This document shows positions 36,507 through 43,760 of a stretch of 64,000 nucleotides of DNA, in pieces (position 1 is the stretch's first letter; each line of letters opens with the position of its first letter). Position numbers and translations under genes: made by a program. The notes under the pieces are model-generated. The model saw only the letters and a program-made list of their open reading frames with translations, was not told the origin of the DNA and ran no database searches. The DNA is from Paraburkholderia caribensis (lineage in GTDB: Bacteria > Pseudomonadota > Gammaproteobacteria > Burkholderiales > Burkholderiaceae): NCBI RefSeq assembly GCF_002902945.1, contig NZ_CP026101.1:1178001-1242000 (forward strand). The letters run 5' to 3'.

Positions 36507-36845
36507 TCAATCGACGGTGTGAATCACGGGTGGTGCGAGAACGACGGAATCGGCTGCGCTGGCGCCGCCGGGAAATGCGGTTTGTGCCTGCGCGGCAGGG
36601 GATTGCGGTGCTTGAAGCGTGGTGACGGCGGCCGACGTGGATGACGTGGGCGTGGCGTTGAACGTCGTCGCGAGGGCGGGTTGTTGCGGGCGTTGTGCAG
36701 GTTGCGGCGGGTTCTGTGCTTGCGACACCGGCATTGAGGCGTCGTCGCCGCACGCCGTGACGGCGGTCGATGCAGCGATGACGACGAGCATCCAGTGCAA
36801 TCGCTTGCGTTGCGGGCTATGTGCAGTTTTGTGCAGAGCGGGCAT
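36507..36845 (-). CDS. small lipoprotein encoded upstream of phospholipase C
   Basis: The 112-residue protein has a basic start, a hydrophobic stretch and a lipobox VTAC, so it should be lipidated at that Cys. The mature part is a low-complexity Pro/Gln/Thr/Ser/Ala linker with no recognisable domain. GGAGG lies directly before ATGACGATG; the second ATG (36845) has the right spacing and is chosen. No homologue is recognised. Its position ahead of the phospholipase gene on the same strand suggests joint transcription and possibly a role in secretion or retention of the enzyme, which is speculation. Confidence 0.7.
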   Translation of the reverse strand: MPALHKTAHSPQRKRLHWMLVVIAASTAVTACGDDASMPVSQAQNPPQPAQRPQQPALATTFNATPTSSTSAAVTTLQAPQSPAAQAQTAFPGGASAADSVVLAPPVIHTVD

Positions 36846-36929
36846 CGTCATCCTCCGGCGCCATGCTGAGAGACGCGTAAAGATAGCCATCGTGTGTGTA
36901 GCTATTGTGAAGCGTGAGGCGACGAAAGA

Positions 36930-36972
36930 AATGCCGGGGGAGCGCAGAAAAAAAATGCCGGGGAGCGCAGAA
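36930..36972. repeat. two direct copies of a 19-20 bp repeat
   Basis: AATGCCGGGGGAGCGCAGAA (36930-36949) recurs at 36954-36972 with one G fewer; a third, partial match (AATGCAGAAAG) follows. On the minus strand they lie 85-127 bases upstream of the lipoprotein start, so they may sit in its promoter or leader. Confidence 0.8.
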
Positions 36973-37017
36973 GGAAATGCAGAAAGATGCGTGTAAGGGT
37001 ACGTGACAGCGCACGTA

Positions 37018-37066
37018 TGCATCGAAGTGCAGCGGAATGCGCTGCATTCGATGCAGTGCGCATTCC
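37018..37066. repeat. two overlapping, mutually exclusive long hairpins
   Basis: Segment 37018-37034 pairs with 37040-37055 over 16 bp with one bulged G. Segment 37034-37047 pairs with 37051-37066 over 14 bp with a two-base bulge. The two hairpins share the central strand 37041-37055, so only one can form at a time. There is no T-run on either side. Confidence 0.75.
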
Positions 37067-37101
37067 CTGTGGCGGTTCAATGACTTGGGTGCGTTATCGG
37101 C

Positions 37102-37281
37102 AGGTTGTCCACAAGGTTGGTCACGGATTCTGTGGAGAACCTCGCGGGGTCTTTGCACGCGGAACATGCGTGCGCGATTGACGCAAGGTGGATGCAGCGC
37201 GTGAAATCCGAATTGCGTCAATAACTTGAGCAGATCCTGCCCAGGTTACCCACAGGCTTGTCAACGGATTCTGTGGAGAAC
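37102..37281. repeat. paired 39-bp direct repeats with DnaA-box-like 9-mers
   Basis: Copies at 37102-37140 and 37243-37281 agree at 32 of 39 bases, the last 18 being identical. Each holds an inverted pair of 9-mers one mismatch from the DnaA consensus TTATCCACA: TTGTCCACA (37105-37113) and TTCTCCACA on the other strand (37131-37139); TTACCCACA (37246-37254) and TTCTCCACA again (37272-37280). The same spacing within both copies suggests a functional site. Confidence 0.6.
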
Positions 37282-37609
37282 TCCGCAGTGATGCGACGGC
37301 TACCCGATGCGACGAAAAGGAAAGGCTTGCTGTCGTGCGAAGCCATCCGGAACATAATCGCCAACGACGCCGTATTTCTCCGGGAAGCGGCGGCCTGCCT
37401 TGACGGCTGTGCCAAAAACATAGAGCCAGCCACTTTGACCGTTTGGATGCGGAACCCTTGACGCGCGCACTGTCGCGCATCCTCTACCGACGGCCAGGAC
37501 GCGCGAGGGCGCAAATGTGAAGTTTGGTGCAAAGTCAACGGCTGGGTGTGAAGTGGCCATCGTTCCCTCAGGACCGCGTGCCGATCGGTTCGCGGACTGG
37601 CTCGCCGAT

Positions 37610-38473
37610 TCAAGCTTGTGCAGCGCCGTCCTGCTTCTTGATGAAATCCACGATCGCGTCGTTGAGTGCTTGCGGCGCATCGCGATGTGGCGAGTGCCCG
37701 CAGCTGTCGAGCCTGGCCAGTTGAGCATGTGGAGCGCGCTGCGCGATCGTTTCGATCTGCACCATCGTGCCGTAATGATCGTCGTATCCCTGCACGGCCA
37801 GCAGCGGGCAGCGAATGCATTCGAGTTCATCGACGATGCTCCACGAGCGGAACGCCTCGCTCAGCCATACGTCGTTCCAGCCATAGAAGGCCGAATCGAC
37901 GTCGTCGTGGTGACGGGCCAGCTTGCTGCGCAGGTCGGACTGCTCGTACGCCGTCTTCGCCTCTGCAATGCTCGCCACGGAGACGTCCTCGACCAGAACA
38001 TGCGGCGCGACCACAACGGCACCCGCCAGTTCATCGGGAAAAGCGGCAGCATAAAGCAGCGTGATCGACCCGCCGTCGCTGTGTCCGATCACCCACATGC
38101 GTTTTCTTTCCTCAGCGCTCACATCGAGTGCATCGAGCAAAGCGGGCAGGATGTCGCGCGCCTGCACCGACATGAAATCGACGGGTAGTTTGACGTGGTG
38201 TGGACGCGGTGTCGAGCGCCCATAACCCGGTCGCGAATACAGGAGGCCGCGCATGCCGAGCCTGTCGCACACGCTCTGCGGCCAGTCCTTCCACATCGCA
38301 ACGGAGCCGAGTCCCTCGTGCAGGAACACAGCAAGCGGCGCATCGGCCAGATGTGCGTTGAGCCAGCGGTATTCGATATCCAGCGCGCCGCGTTGCGCGG
38401 TCGCACGCAACGAGACGGACGCGCCAGCGGCGTCTTCGCGTAAGGTCGTGAGAGTTTCGGCCATTCCGTTCAT
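37610..38473 (-). CDS. alpha/beta hydrolase of the benzoate (box) operon
   Basis: The 287-residue cytosolic protein has an alpha/beta hydrolase core: FLHEGLGSVAMW (oxyanion region), VIGHSDGGSI with the nucleophile Ser, and SCGHSPHRDAP with the catalytic His. Its start overlaps the benzoate-CoA ligase stop by one base (TGATG), so the genes are coupled. A putative lactone hydrolase accompanies box genes in other bacteria, and a role on a by-product of BoxC or on a CoA thioester is likely, but the substrate is not shown by sequence. A second in-frame ATG at 38464 is an alternative start. Confidence 0.88.
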   Translation of the reverse strand: MNGMAETLTTLREDAAGASVSLRATAQRGALDIEYRWLNAHLADAPLAVFLHEGLGSVAMWKDWPQSVCDRLGMRGLLYSRPGYGRSTPRPHHVKLPVDFMSVQARDILPALLDALDVSAEERKRMWVIGHSDGGSITLLYAAAFPDELAGAVVVAPHVLVEDVSVASIAEAKTAYEQSDLRSKLARHHDDVDSAFYGWNDVWLSEAFRSWSIVDELECIRCPLLAVQGYDDHYGTMVQIETIAQRAPHAQLARLDSCGHSPHRDAPQALNDAIVDFIKKQDGAAQA

Positions 38474-40071
38474 CAGCTGTTGAGCCGTTCCCGCAGTTTG
38501 AAGCGTTGAATCTTACCTGTTGCCGTCTTCGGCAGATCGTCGACGAAGACGATGTCGCGCGGATACTTGTGCGGCGCGAGCTTATCCTTGACGAACGACT
38601 TGAGTTCATCCGCGAGTGCCTGGCATGCGTCGGCATGTCGTTTCAGCACGACGAATGCACGCGTTTTCACGAGGCCGCCATGATCGACTCCGACGACGGC
38701 GGCCTCGAGCACGGCACTATGTTGCACGAGGACCATTTCCACTTCGACGGGCGACACATACTGGCCGCTCACTTTCAGCATGTCATCGCTGCGGCCCGCA
38801 TACTGATAGCAGCCGTTCGGCAGGCGGCAGTACTTGTCGCCGCTGCGGATCCATTCGCCGAGAAAGGTCGCGCGGGACTTCTCGCGGTTGCTCCAGTACA
38901 TCAGCGCGGCGCTCGGCCCCTTGATGAAGAGATCGCCGACTTCACCGTCGGGCACAGGCTGGCCCGCCTCGTCGCGTAACTCCACTTCATATCCCGGTAC
39001 GGGGCGGCCAGTTGTTCCGTACTCGACTGCACCTGGGCGGTTCGACAGAAAGATATGCAGCATCTCTGTCGAACCGATGCCGTCGAGAATCTCGCAGCCG
39101 AAGTGCGCAGTGAAGCGCTCGCCGATCTCGCGCGGCAACGCTTCGCCCGCCGATGCGCAGACGCGCATCGCGACCTGCTCGCGCGGCGGCAGATTCGGCG
39201 ATACGAGCATGCTCGCGTACAGCGTCGGTACGCCGTAGAAGATCGTTGGCCGATGCTCGACGAGCCGCCTGAAAACGGCATCGGGTGTCGGACGCTCCGC
39301 CATCAGCACGGCCGACGCGCCGACCGACAGGGGAAACGTCAGTGCATTGCCGAGGCCGTAGGCGAAGAAAAGCTTGGCGGCTGAGAACACCACGTCGCGT
39401 TCGCTGATGCCGAGAATCGGCTTCGCATAGAGCTCTGCAGTCCAGTACAGGTTTGCATGCGTGTGCACCGTGCCTTTCGGTTTGCCGGTTGAACCGGATG
39501 AATACAGCCAGAATGCAATATCGTCGCCGCTACATGCATTGGGTTTCATCCACGGCGCGGCACCGTCGATCAACTGGCCAAGAACATATGTTGGTGGCGG
39601 ATCGACCTGCACCGGCTGCGACACGATCAACAGACAGCCGTCGTGTTCCGCCTCGCTCATCGCTTTTTCGACGTTCGGTAGCAACGCGCCCGATGCGATC
39701 ACGGCTCGCGCGTGGCTATGCGTGAGCATGTACAGATAATCGGCGGAAGTCAGCAGCGTGTTCGCGACCACGGGCACGACGCCCGCATAAAGCGCGCCGA
39801 GAAACGCGACGGGCAATTCAGCCGTGTCGAGCATCACGAGCAGAATGCGCTCTTCGGAATGCACGCCGAGCGAGCGCAGTGCACCAGCGAAGCGGCGCGC
39901 GCGGTCTTCTAGCTGCGCGTAGGTGGTGACGCCGGCGTCGTCGATATAGGCGGGCTTGTCGGGTCGCACGTCGTTGAGGCGGAACAGGTGCGACGCGAAG
40001 TTGAACTGCGCGGGCGGCGCTGCGACGGTTGGCGCGGGCTCGCCCGGGTGCGATTCCAGCAAGGCTTGCAT
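38473..40071 (-). CDS. bclA: benzoate-CoA ligase
   Basis: The 532-residue protein is an acyl-adenylate-forming enzyme of the benzoate-CoA ligase subgroup. The ATP loop SSGSTGKPKG lies at residues 191-200, GRSDDMLKVSGQYVSP forms the hinge, and the catalytic lysine is Lys520 in TATGKIQRFK. It converts benzoate, ATP and CoA to benzoyl-CoA, the entry step of the box pathway, in the cytosol. The start at 40071 is fixed by GGAGGAAAC; a much longer open frame upstream overlaps the DUF4863 gene and is rejected. It lies between the DUF4863 and hydrolase genes in one operon, divergent from boxR. Confidence 0.95.
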   Translation of the reverse strand: MQALLESHPGEPAPTVAAPPAQFNFASHLFRLNDVRPDKPAYIDDAGVTTYAQLEDRARRFAGALRSLGVHSEERILLVMLDTAELPVAFLGALYAGVVPVVANTLLTSADYLYMLTHSHARAVIASGALLPNVEKAMSEAEHDGCLLIVSQPVQVDPPPTYVLGQLIDGAAPWMKPNACSGDDIAFWLYSSGSTGKPKGTVHTHANLYWTAELYAKPILGISERDVVFSAAKLFFAYGLGNALTFPLSVGASAVLMAERPTPDAVFRRLVEHRPTIFYGVPTLYASMLVSPNLPPREQVAMRVCASAGEALPREIGERFTAHFGCEILDGIGSTEMLHIFLSNRPGAVEYGTTGRPVPGYEVELRDEAGQPVPDGEVGDLFIKGPSAALMYWSNREKSRATFLGEWIRSGDKYCRLPNGCYQYAGRSDDMLKVSGQYVSPVEVEMVLVQHSAVLEAAVVGVDHGGLVKTRAFVVLKRHADACQALADELKSFVKDKLAPHKYPRDIVFVDDLPKTATGKIQRFKLRERLNS

Positions 40072-40141
40072 GTTTCCTCCGGCGAGTTGAAGCGGAGTGC
40101 GTGGGAACGGTAATGGGGACGCGAAAGGGCGTGAAGTCGCT

Positions 40142-40621
40142 TCAGGCAGCGCTCGCGCCCTGCGTGAATTCGATTGCACCTTGCGGCAGCAGGTACAGCA
40201 CGAGCGCCTGACCGTGCGCGACCGTCGGCCGATGTGCGCTGCCGGGCCCATATACGCACCAGCCAGCCGGATGACCGTCGAAGGTCGCACCGTCGCTGAG
40301 CGGCATGATCAGATCGATCTCGCCGTGTGGGTGTACGTGATGCGGACCCGCCATGTCCTGCATGTCGACGACGTCGACTGAAAAACCGTTCGTCTCGGGT
40401 GTGGGCTTGATCACCCGGCCGAAGCGGATGCCGCCATGCACGCGATTGCACAACCAGCCTTCGGCGACACCCGCGCGGCAGGCATCGGCGAGTTCGCAGT
40501 AAGTGGCGCTGCCGGCGGGCCAGGTCGCGTTGAGCCACCCGGCCAACGACGCGTCGAGCGGGCGGCCGTCCAGTTGTGCGGTCACGCCCGCAATCAGACG
40601 CCGAAAATCCTGAGGGGACAT
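40142..40621 (-). CDS. DUF4863 protein (4-hydroxylaminobenzoate lyase-like)
   Basis: The 159-residue protein appears to belong to the DUF4863 family, one member of which (PnbB) is a 4-hydroxylaminobenzoate lyase. A cupin-like core is suggested by GPHHVHPHGEIDLIMPL (residues about 92-108), a His/Glu-rich metal-site motif, and by HRPTVAHGQALVLYLLPQG. AGGAGG precedes the ATG. It is the first gene of the ligase/hydrolase operon. No nitrobenzoate genes are in the window, so the true substrate in a benzoate cluster is open. It might handle a hydroxylated benzoate or a side product. Confidence 0.75.
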   Translation of the reverse strand: MSPQDFRRLIAGVTAQLDGRPLDASLAGWLNATWPAGSATYCELADACRAGVAEGWLCNRVHGGIRFGRVIKPTPETNGFSVDVVDMQDMAGPHHVHPHGEIDLIMPLSDGATFDGHPAGWCVYGPGSAHRPTVAHGQALVLYLLPQGAIEFTQGASAA

Positions 40622-40915
40622 GCTTGCCTCCTGTCGACCCGAACCAGCCCGAACCAGCGCATGGAGCGAAGCCGACGCTTTCGTGCTTGCCTGCCCGCGC
40701 CTTGCTCAGGTCTCTCACGCAAGATGATTTTGCTGCCGGTCGACACGCACCTTAGTTCATGTGCTGTGCCGCCGACCGTCTCCGATTTTGCCTATGCCAT
40801 CCGGTGGAGGGGCTTCCGGCGTTGTTATTGCATCGATATGCGGCGAAAATTAACCGTTCACCTTGAGCATGTCAAGCACTATAGTACATATACCTAGTCG
40901 ATGAGGCTTTGCGAC
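40622..40915. promoter_or_regulatory. divergent promoter region, DUF4863-bclA operon / boxR
   Basis: For boxR, TTCACC (40857-40862) and TATAGT (40880-40885) are spaced by 17 bases and make a plausible sigma-70 promoter. The spacer contains a palindrome, CTTGA-N5-TCAAG (40862-40876), which could be an operator. No convincing promoter was found for the minus-strand operon. Two starts, ATG 40901 and ATG 40916, lie at the right end; GAGG favours the second. Confidence 0.6.
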
Positions 40916-41878
40916 ATGAACCAAACTTACTCCGCCGCTTCGGCGAACGCGCCTTCAAACCAGCGCGCAGACGACGAGGCGCCGAAAGCCGAGCGCGAAG
41001 AGCGCGATCCGTTCCTGACCGCGATGGGCGAGCGCGTGCGCCTGCTGCGCGCGCGCCGCGGCATGACGCGCAAGACGCTGGCAGCCGAAACCGGCTTGTC
41101 CGAGCGGCACCTCGCGAATCTCGAGTCAGGTGTCGGCAACGCGTCGGTGCTGGTGCTGCGGCAAATCGCGGCCACGCTGAACTGCCCGCTCGCCGAAGTG
41201 ATCGGCGATGAAACCACGTCTTCCGCCGAATGGCTGCTGATCCGCGAACTGCTGCACGGGCGAGATCAGGCCGCGCTGCAACGCGCGCGCGTCGCATTGT
41301 CGGAGATGTTCGCGCAGGCGCCGCGCGACCCGCATCGCAAGGACCGTATCGCGCTGATCGGCTTGCGCGGCGCGGGGAAATCGACGCTCGGCCGCATGCT
41401 GGCGCAGGAGCGCAAGGTGCCGTTCATTGAAATTACGAAGGTGATCCAGCAGATGGCGGGCTGCCCGCCGGCAGAAATCCATTCGCTGTACGGCGCGAGC
41501 GCGTACCGCCGCTACGAGCAGCGTGCGCTCGAGGCAGTGATCGGCGAGCATGAGCGCGCCGTGATCGCCTCGCCGGGCGGGCTGGTGTCGGAGCCCGCCA
41601 CCTTCAATGCGCTGCTCGCGCACTGCTTCACAGTGTGGCTGCAGGCCACGCCGGAAGAGCACATGCGCCGCGTCGTCGCGCAAGGCGACTTGCGGCCGAT
41701 GTCGGGCAACAAGGAGGCGATGGAGGACCTGAAGCGCATCCTCGCTGGCCGGAGTGAACTGTACGGCCGCGCCGACATGACCTTCGATACCAGCGAACGC
41801 ACGCTGGCCGACGCCTATCTGCAACTGCGCGACCGCCTCGCCGCGCGTCTTGCCGCTGAACTGGGCGATGAAACCTGA
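40916..41878 (+). CDS. boxR: BoxR transcriptional regulator (HTH plus shikimate kinase-like sensor)
   Basis: The 320-residue protein has a Cro/XRE helix-turn-helix (about 38-95, with TRKTLAAETGLSERHLANLE) joined to a shikimate kinase-like domain that starts with the P-loop GLRGAGKSTLG (149-159). This architecture is diagnostic of BoxR/BzdR, repressors of benzoate genes relieved by benzoyl-CoA, which the kinase-like domain binds. It lies between the divergent ligase operon and boxCBA, so it can control both. ATG at 40916 is chosen because GAGG lies 9 bases upstream; ATG 40901 would add five residues. Confidence 0.94.
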   Translation: MNQTYSAASANAPSNQRADDEAPKAEREERDPFLTAMGERVRLLRARRGMTRKTLAAETGLSERHLANLESGVGNASVLVLRQIAATLNCPLAEVIGDETTSSAEWLLIRELLHGRDQAALQRARVALSEMFAQAPRDPHRKDRIALIGLRGAGKSTLGRMLAQERKVPFIEITKVIQQMAGCPPAEIHSLYGASAYRRYEQRALEAVIGEHERAVIASPGGLVSEPATFNALLAHCFTVWLQATPEEHMRRVVAQGDLRPMSGNKEAMEDLKRILAGRSELYGRADMTFDTSERTLADAYLQLRDRLAARLAAELGDET

Positions 41879-41937
41879 TGCATGTGTCGAAATCTGGCCG
41901 GCGCAGATCGGGGTAGGGGATAACCCGAAAACATGAA

Positions 41938-41993
41938 GTAAAGTGCTTTACATGGCTGTGACGGTGCACTATTGTTCGTTCAAACAATTTGCA
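41938..41993 (+). promoter_or_regulatory. boxC promoter with two palindromic operator candidates
   Basis: TTTACA (41947-41952) and TATTGT (41970-41975), 17 bases apart, form the promoter. The perfect palindrome GTAAAG-TG-CTTTAC (41938-41951) covers the -35 side and ATTGTT-N6-AACAAT (41971-41988) covers the -10 and start site. Two TGCA tetramers, an element reported in BzdR/BoxR-type operators, flank the second palindrome (41965-41968 and 41990-41993). Confidence 0.7.
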
Positions 41994-42013
41994 TTCGTCT
42001 CAGGAGACGCCCC

Positions 42014-43696
42014 ATGTCCGCCGCCATGTTCCCGTCAGAGACCGCCGCCGTGCGAGTCGATTACCGCACCGATCCCTCGCACTACAAGCACTGGAACCTC
42101 TCGTTCGATGGTCCGGTGGCCACGCTCGGTATCGACATCGCCGAAGACGGCGGCATCCGCGACGGCTACAAACTGAAGCTGAATTCATACGACCTGGGCG
42201 TCGATATCGAACTGCACGATGCACTCCAGCGCATCCGCTTCGAGCATCCGGAAGTGCGGACGGTCGTCCTCACCAGCCTGAAGGACCGGGTGTTCTGCTC
42301 GGGCGCCAACATCTTCATGCTCGGCCTGTCGTCGCATGCATGGAAGGTCAACTTCTGTAAGTTCACCAACGAGACCCGCAACGGTGTCGAAGACTCGTCG
42401 CGTCACTCGGGCCTGAAGTTTCTTGCAGCCGTCAACGGTGCATGTGCAGGCGGCGGATATGAACTGGCACTCGCGTGCGATGAAATCTATCTGGTCGACG
42501 ACCGTTCGTCGTCGGTGGCGCTGCCGGAAGTGCCCTTGCTCGGCGTGCTGCCGGGGACGGGCGGCCTCACGCGCGTCACCGACAAACGCAAGGTGCGGCA
42601 CGATCGCGCCGACATTTTCTGCACCGTGGTCGAAGGTATTCGCGGCGCGCGCGCGAAGGAGTGGCGTCTCGTCGATGAAGTCGTGAAGCCGAACCAGTTC
42701 GAGCAGGCGATCGCTGCACGTGCATTGGAACTCGCGCAGCAAAGCGATCGTCCAGCCGATGCGCAAGGCGTGGCGCTGACACGCATCGAACGCACGGATC
42801 GAGACGACGGCCTCACGTATGCGACGCTCGACGTGACCATCGACCGGGCGAAGCGCACAGCCACTTTCACGGCCAAAGCGCCCGCGACTGAGCAACCGGC
42901 GAACATCGACGCCATCGTCGCGATGGGCGCGAACTGGTGGCCGCTGCAATTCGCGCGAGAACTCGACGACGCGATCCTGTCGATGCGTACCAACGAACTC
43001 GATATCGGCACGTGGATTCTGAAGACCCAAGGCGATGCACGCGCGGTGCTCGCCGTCGACGCCACGCTGCTGCAGCACAAGGACCATTGGCTGGTGCGCG
43101 AGACGATTGGCCTGTTGCGCCGCACGCTCGCACGCATCGATGTGTCGTCGCGTTCGCTGTTTGCGCTGATCGAGCCGGGTTCGTGCTTTGCGGGCACGTT
43201 CGCCGAGTTCGCGTTCGCTGCCGACCGCACCTACATGGCCGCGCTGCCCGCGAACGAAGACGAAGAACCGGCTATCACGCTGTCGGAAGTCAATTTCGGT
43301 TTGTATCCGATGATCACGCAGCAGTCGCGGCTCGCGCGGCGCTTCTACGAAGAGACGGAACCGCTCGATGCCGCGCGCGCGAAGATCGGCCAGCCCGTGA
43401 GAGCCGTGGAAGCGGAGCGTCTGGGTCTCGTCACGGCATCGCCGGATGACATCGACTGGGCCGACGAAATCCGCATCGCGCTCGAAGAACGCGCGGCGAT
43501 GTCGCCGGATGCGCTGACGGGTATGGAAGCGAATCTGCGTTTCAACGGCCGCGAGACGATGGAGACGCGCATTTTCGGCCGTCTGACGGCGTGGCAGAAC
43601 TGGATTTTCAACCGGCCGAACGCGGTGGGCGAGAAGGGCGCGCTCAAGGTGTACGGCAAGGGCAGCAAGGCGCAATTCGACGTATCGCGCGTGTAG
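42014..43696 (+). CDS. boxC: 2,3-epoxybenzoyl-CoA dihydrolase (ring-cleaving)
   Basis: The 560-residue protein is a long crotonase-superfamily enzyme of the BoxC type. The N-terminal half holds DRVFCSGANIFML and NGACAGGGYELALACDE, the oxyanion-hole segments of crotonases; a second, weaker crotonase-like part follows. BoxC opens the ring of 2,3-epoxybenzoyl-CoA to 3,4-dehydroadipyl-CoA semialdehyde and formate. AGGAGA precedes the ATG at 42014. It is first in the boxCBA operon, 64 bases before boxB. A longer frame from 41972 runs through the promoter and is rejected. Confidence 0.96.
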   Translation: MSAAMFPSETAAVRVDYRTDPSHYKHWNLSFDGPVATLGIDIAEDGGIRDGYKLKLNSYDLGVDIELHDALQRIRFEHPEVRTVVLTSLKDRVFCSGANIFMLGLSSHAWKVNFCKFTNETRNGVEDSSRHSGLKFLAAVNGACAGGGYELALACDEIYLVDDRSSSVALPEVPLLGVLPGTGGLTRVTDKRKVRHDRADIFCTVVEGIRGARAKEWRLVDEVVKPNQFEQAIAARALELAQQSDRPADAQGVALTRIERTDRDDGLTYATLDVTIDRAKRTATFTAKAPATEQPANIDAIVAMGANWWPLQFARELDDAILSMRTNELDIGTWILKTQGDARAVLAVDATLLQHKDHWLVRETIGLLRRTLARIDVSSRSLFALIEPGSCFAGTFAEFAFAADRTYMAALPANEDEEPAITLSEVNFGLYPMITQQSRLARRFYEETEPLDAARAKIGQPVRAVEAERLGLVTASPDDIDWADEIRIALEERAAMSPDALTGMEANLRFNGRETMETRIFGRLTAWQNWIFNRPNAVGEKGALKVYGKGSKAQFDVSRV

Positions 43697-43760
43697 GCCC
43701 ACGCGTGTAGGCCCATATCACGCCTGCATCACACCATCGCACCGCGCTCAAGGAACCGAC

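Larger units (their letters stand above)
36846..37609. other. 764-bp non-coding region rich in repeats and palindromes
   Basis: No ORF here has family character. The region holds the leader of the lipoprotein/phospholipase operon, two copies of a 20-bp repeat (36930-36972), two overlapping long palindromes (37018-37066) and a pair of 39-bp direct repeats with DnaA-box-like sequences (37102-37281), each listed separately. The part from 37290 to 37609 shows nothing further. Confidence 0.6.

Noticed and set aside
37258..37461. 67-codon plus-strand ORF in the repeat-rich region
   Set aside because: Starts inside the second DnaA-box-like repeat and has no ribosome site or family.
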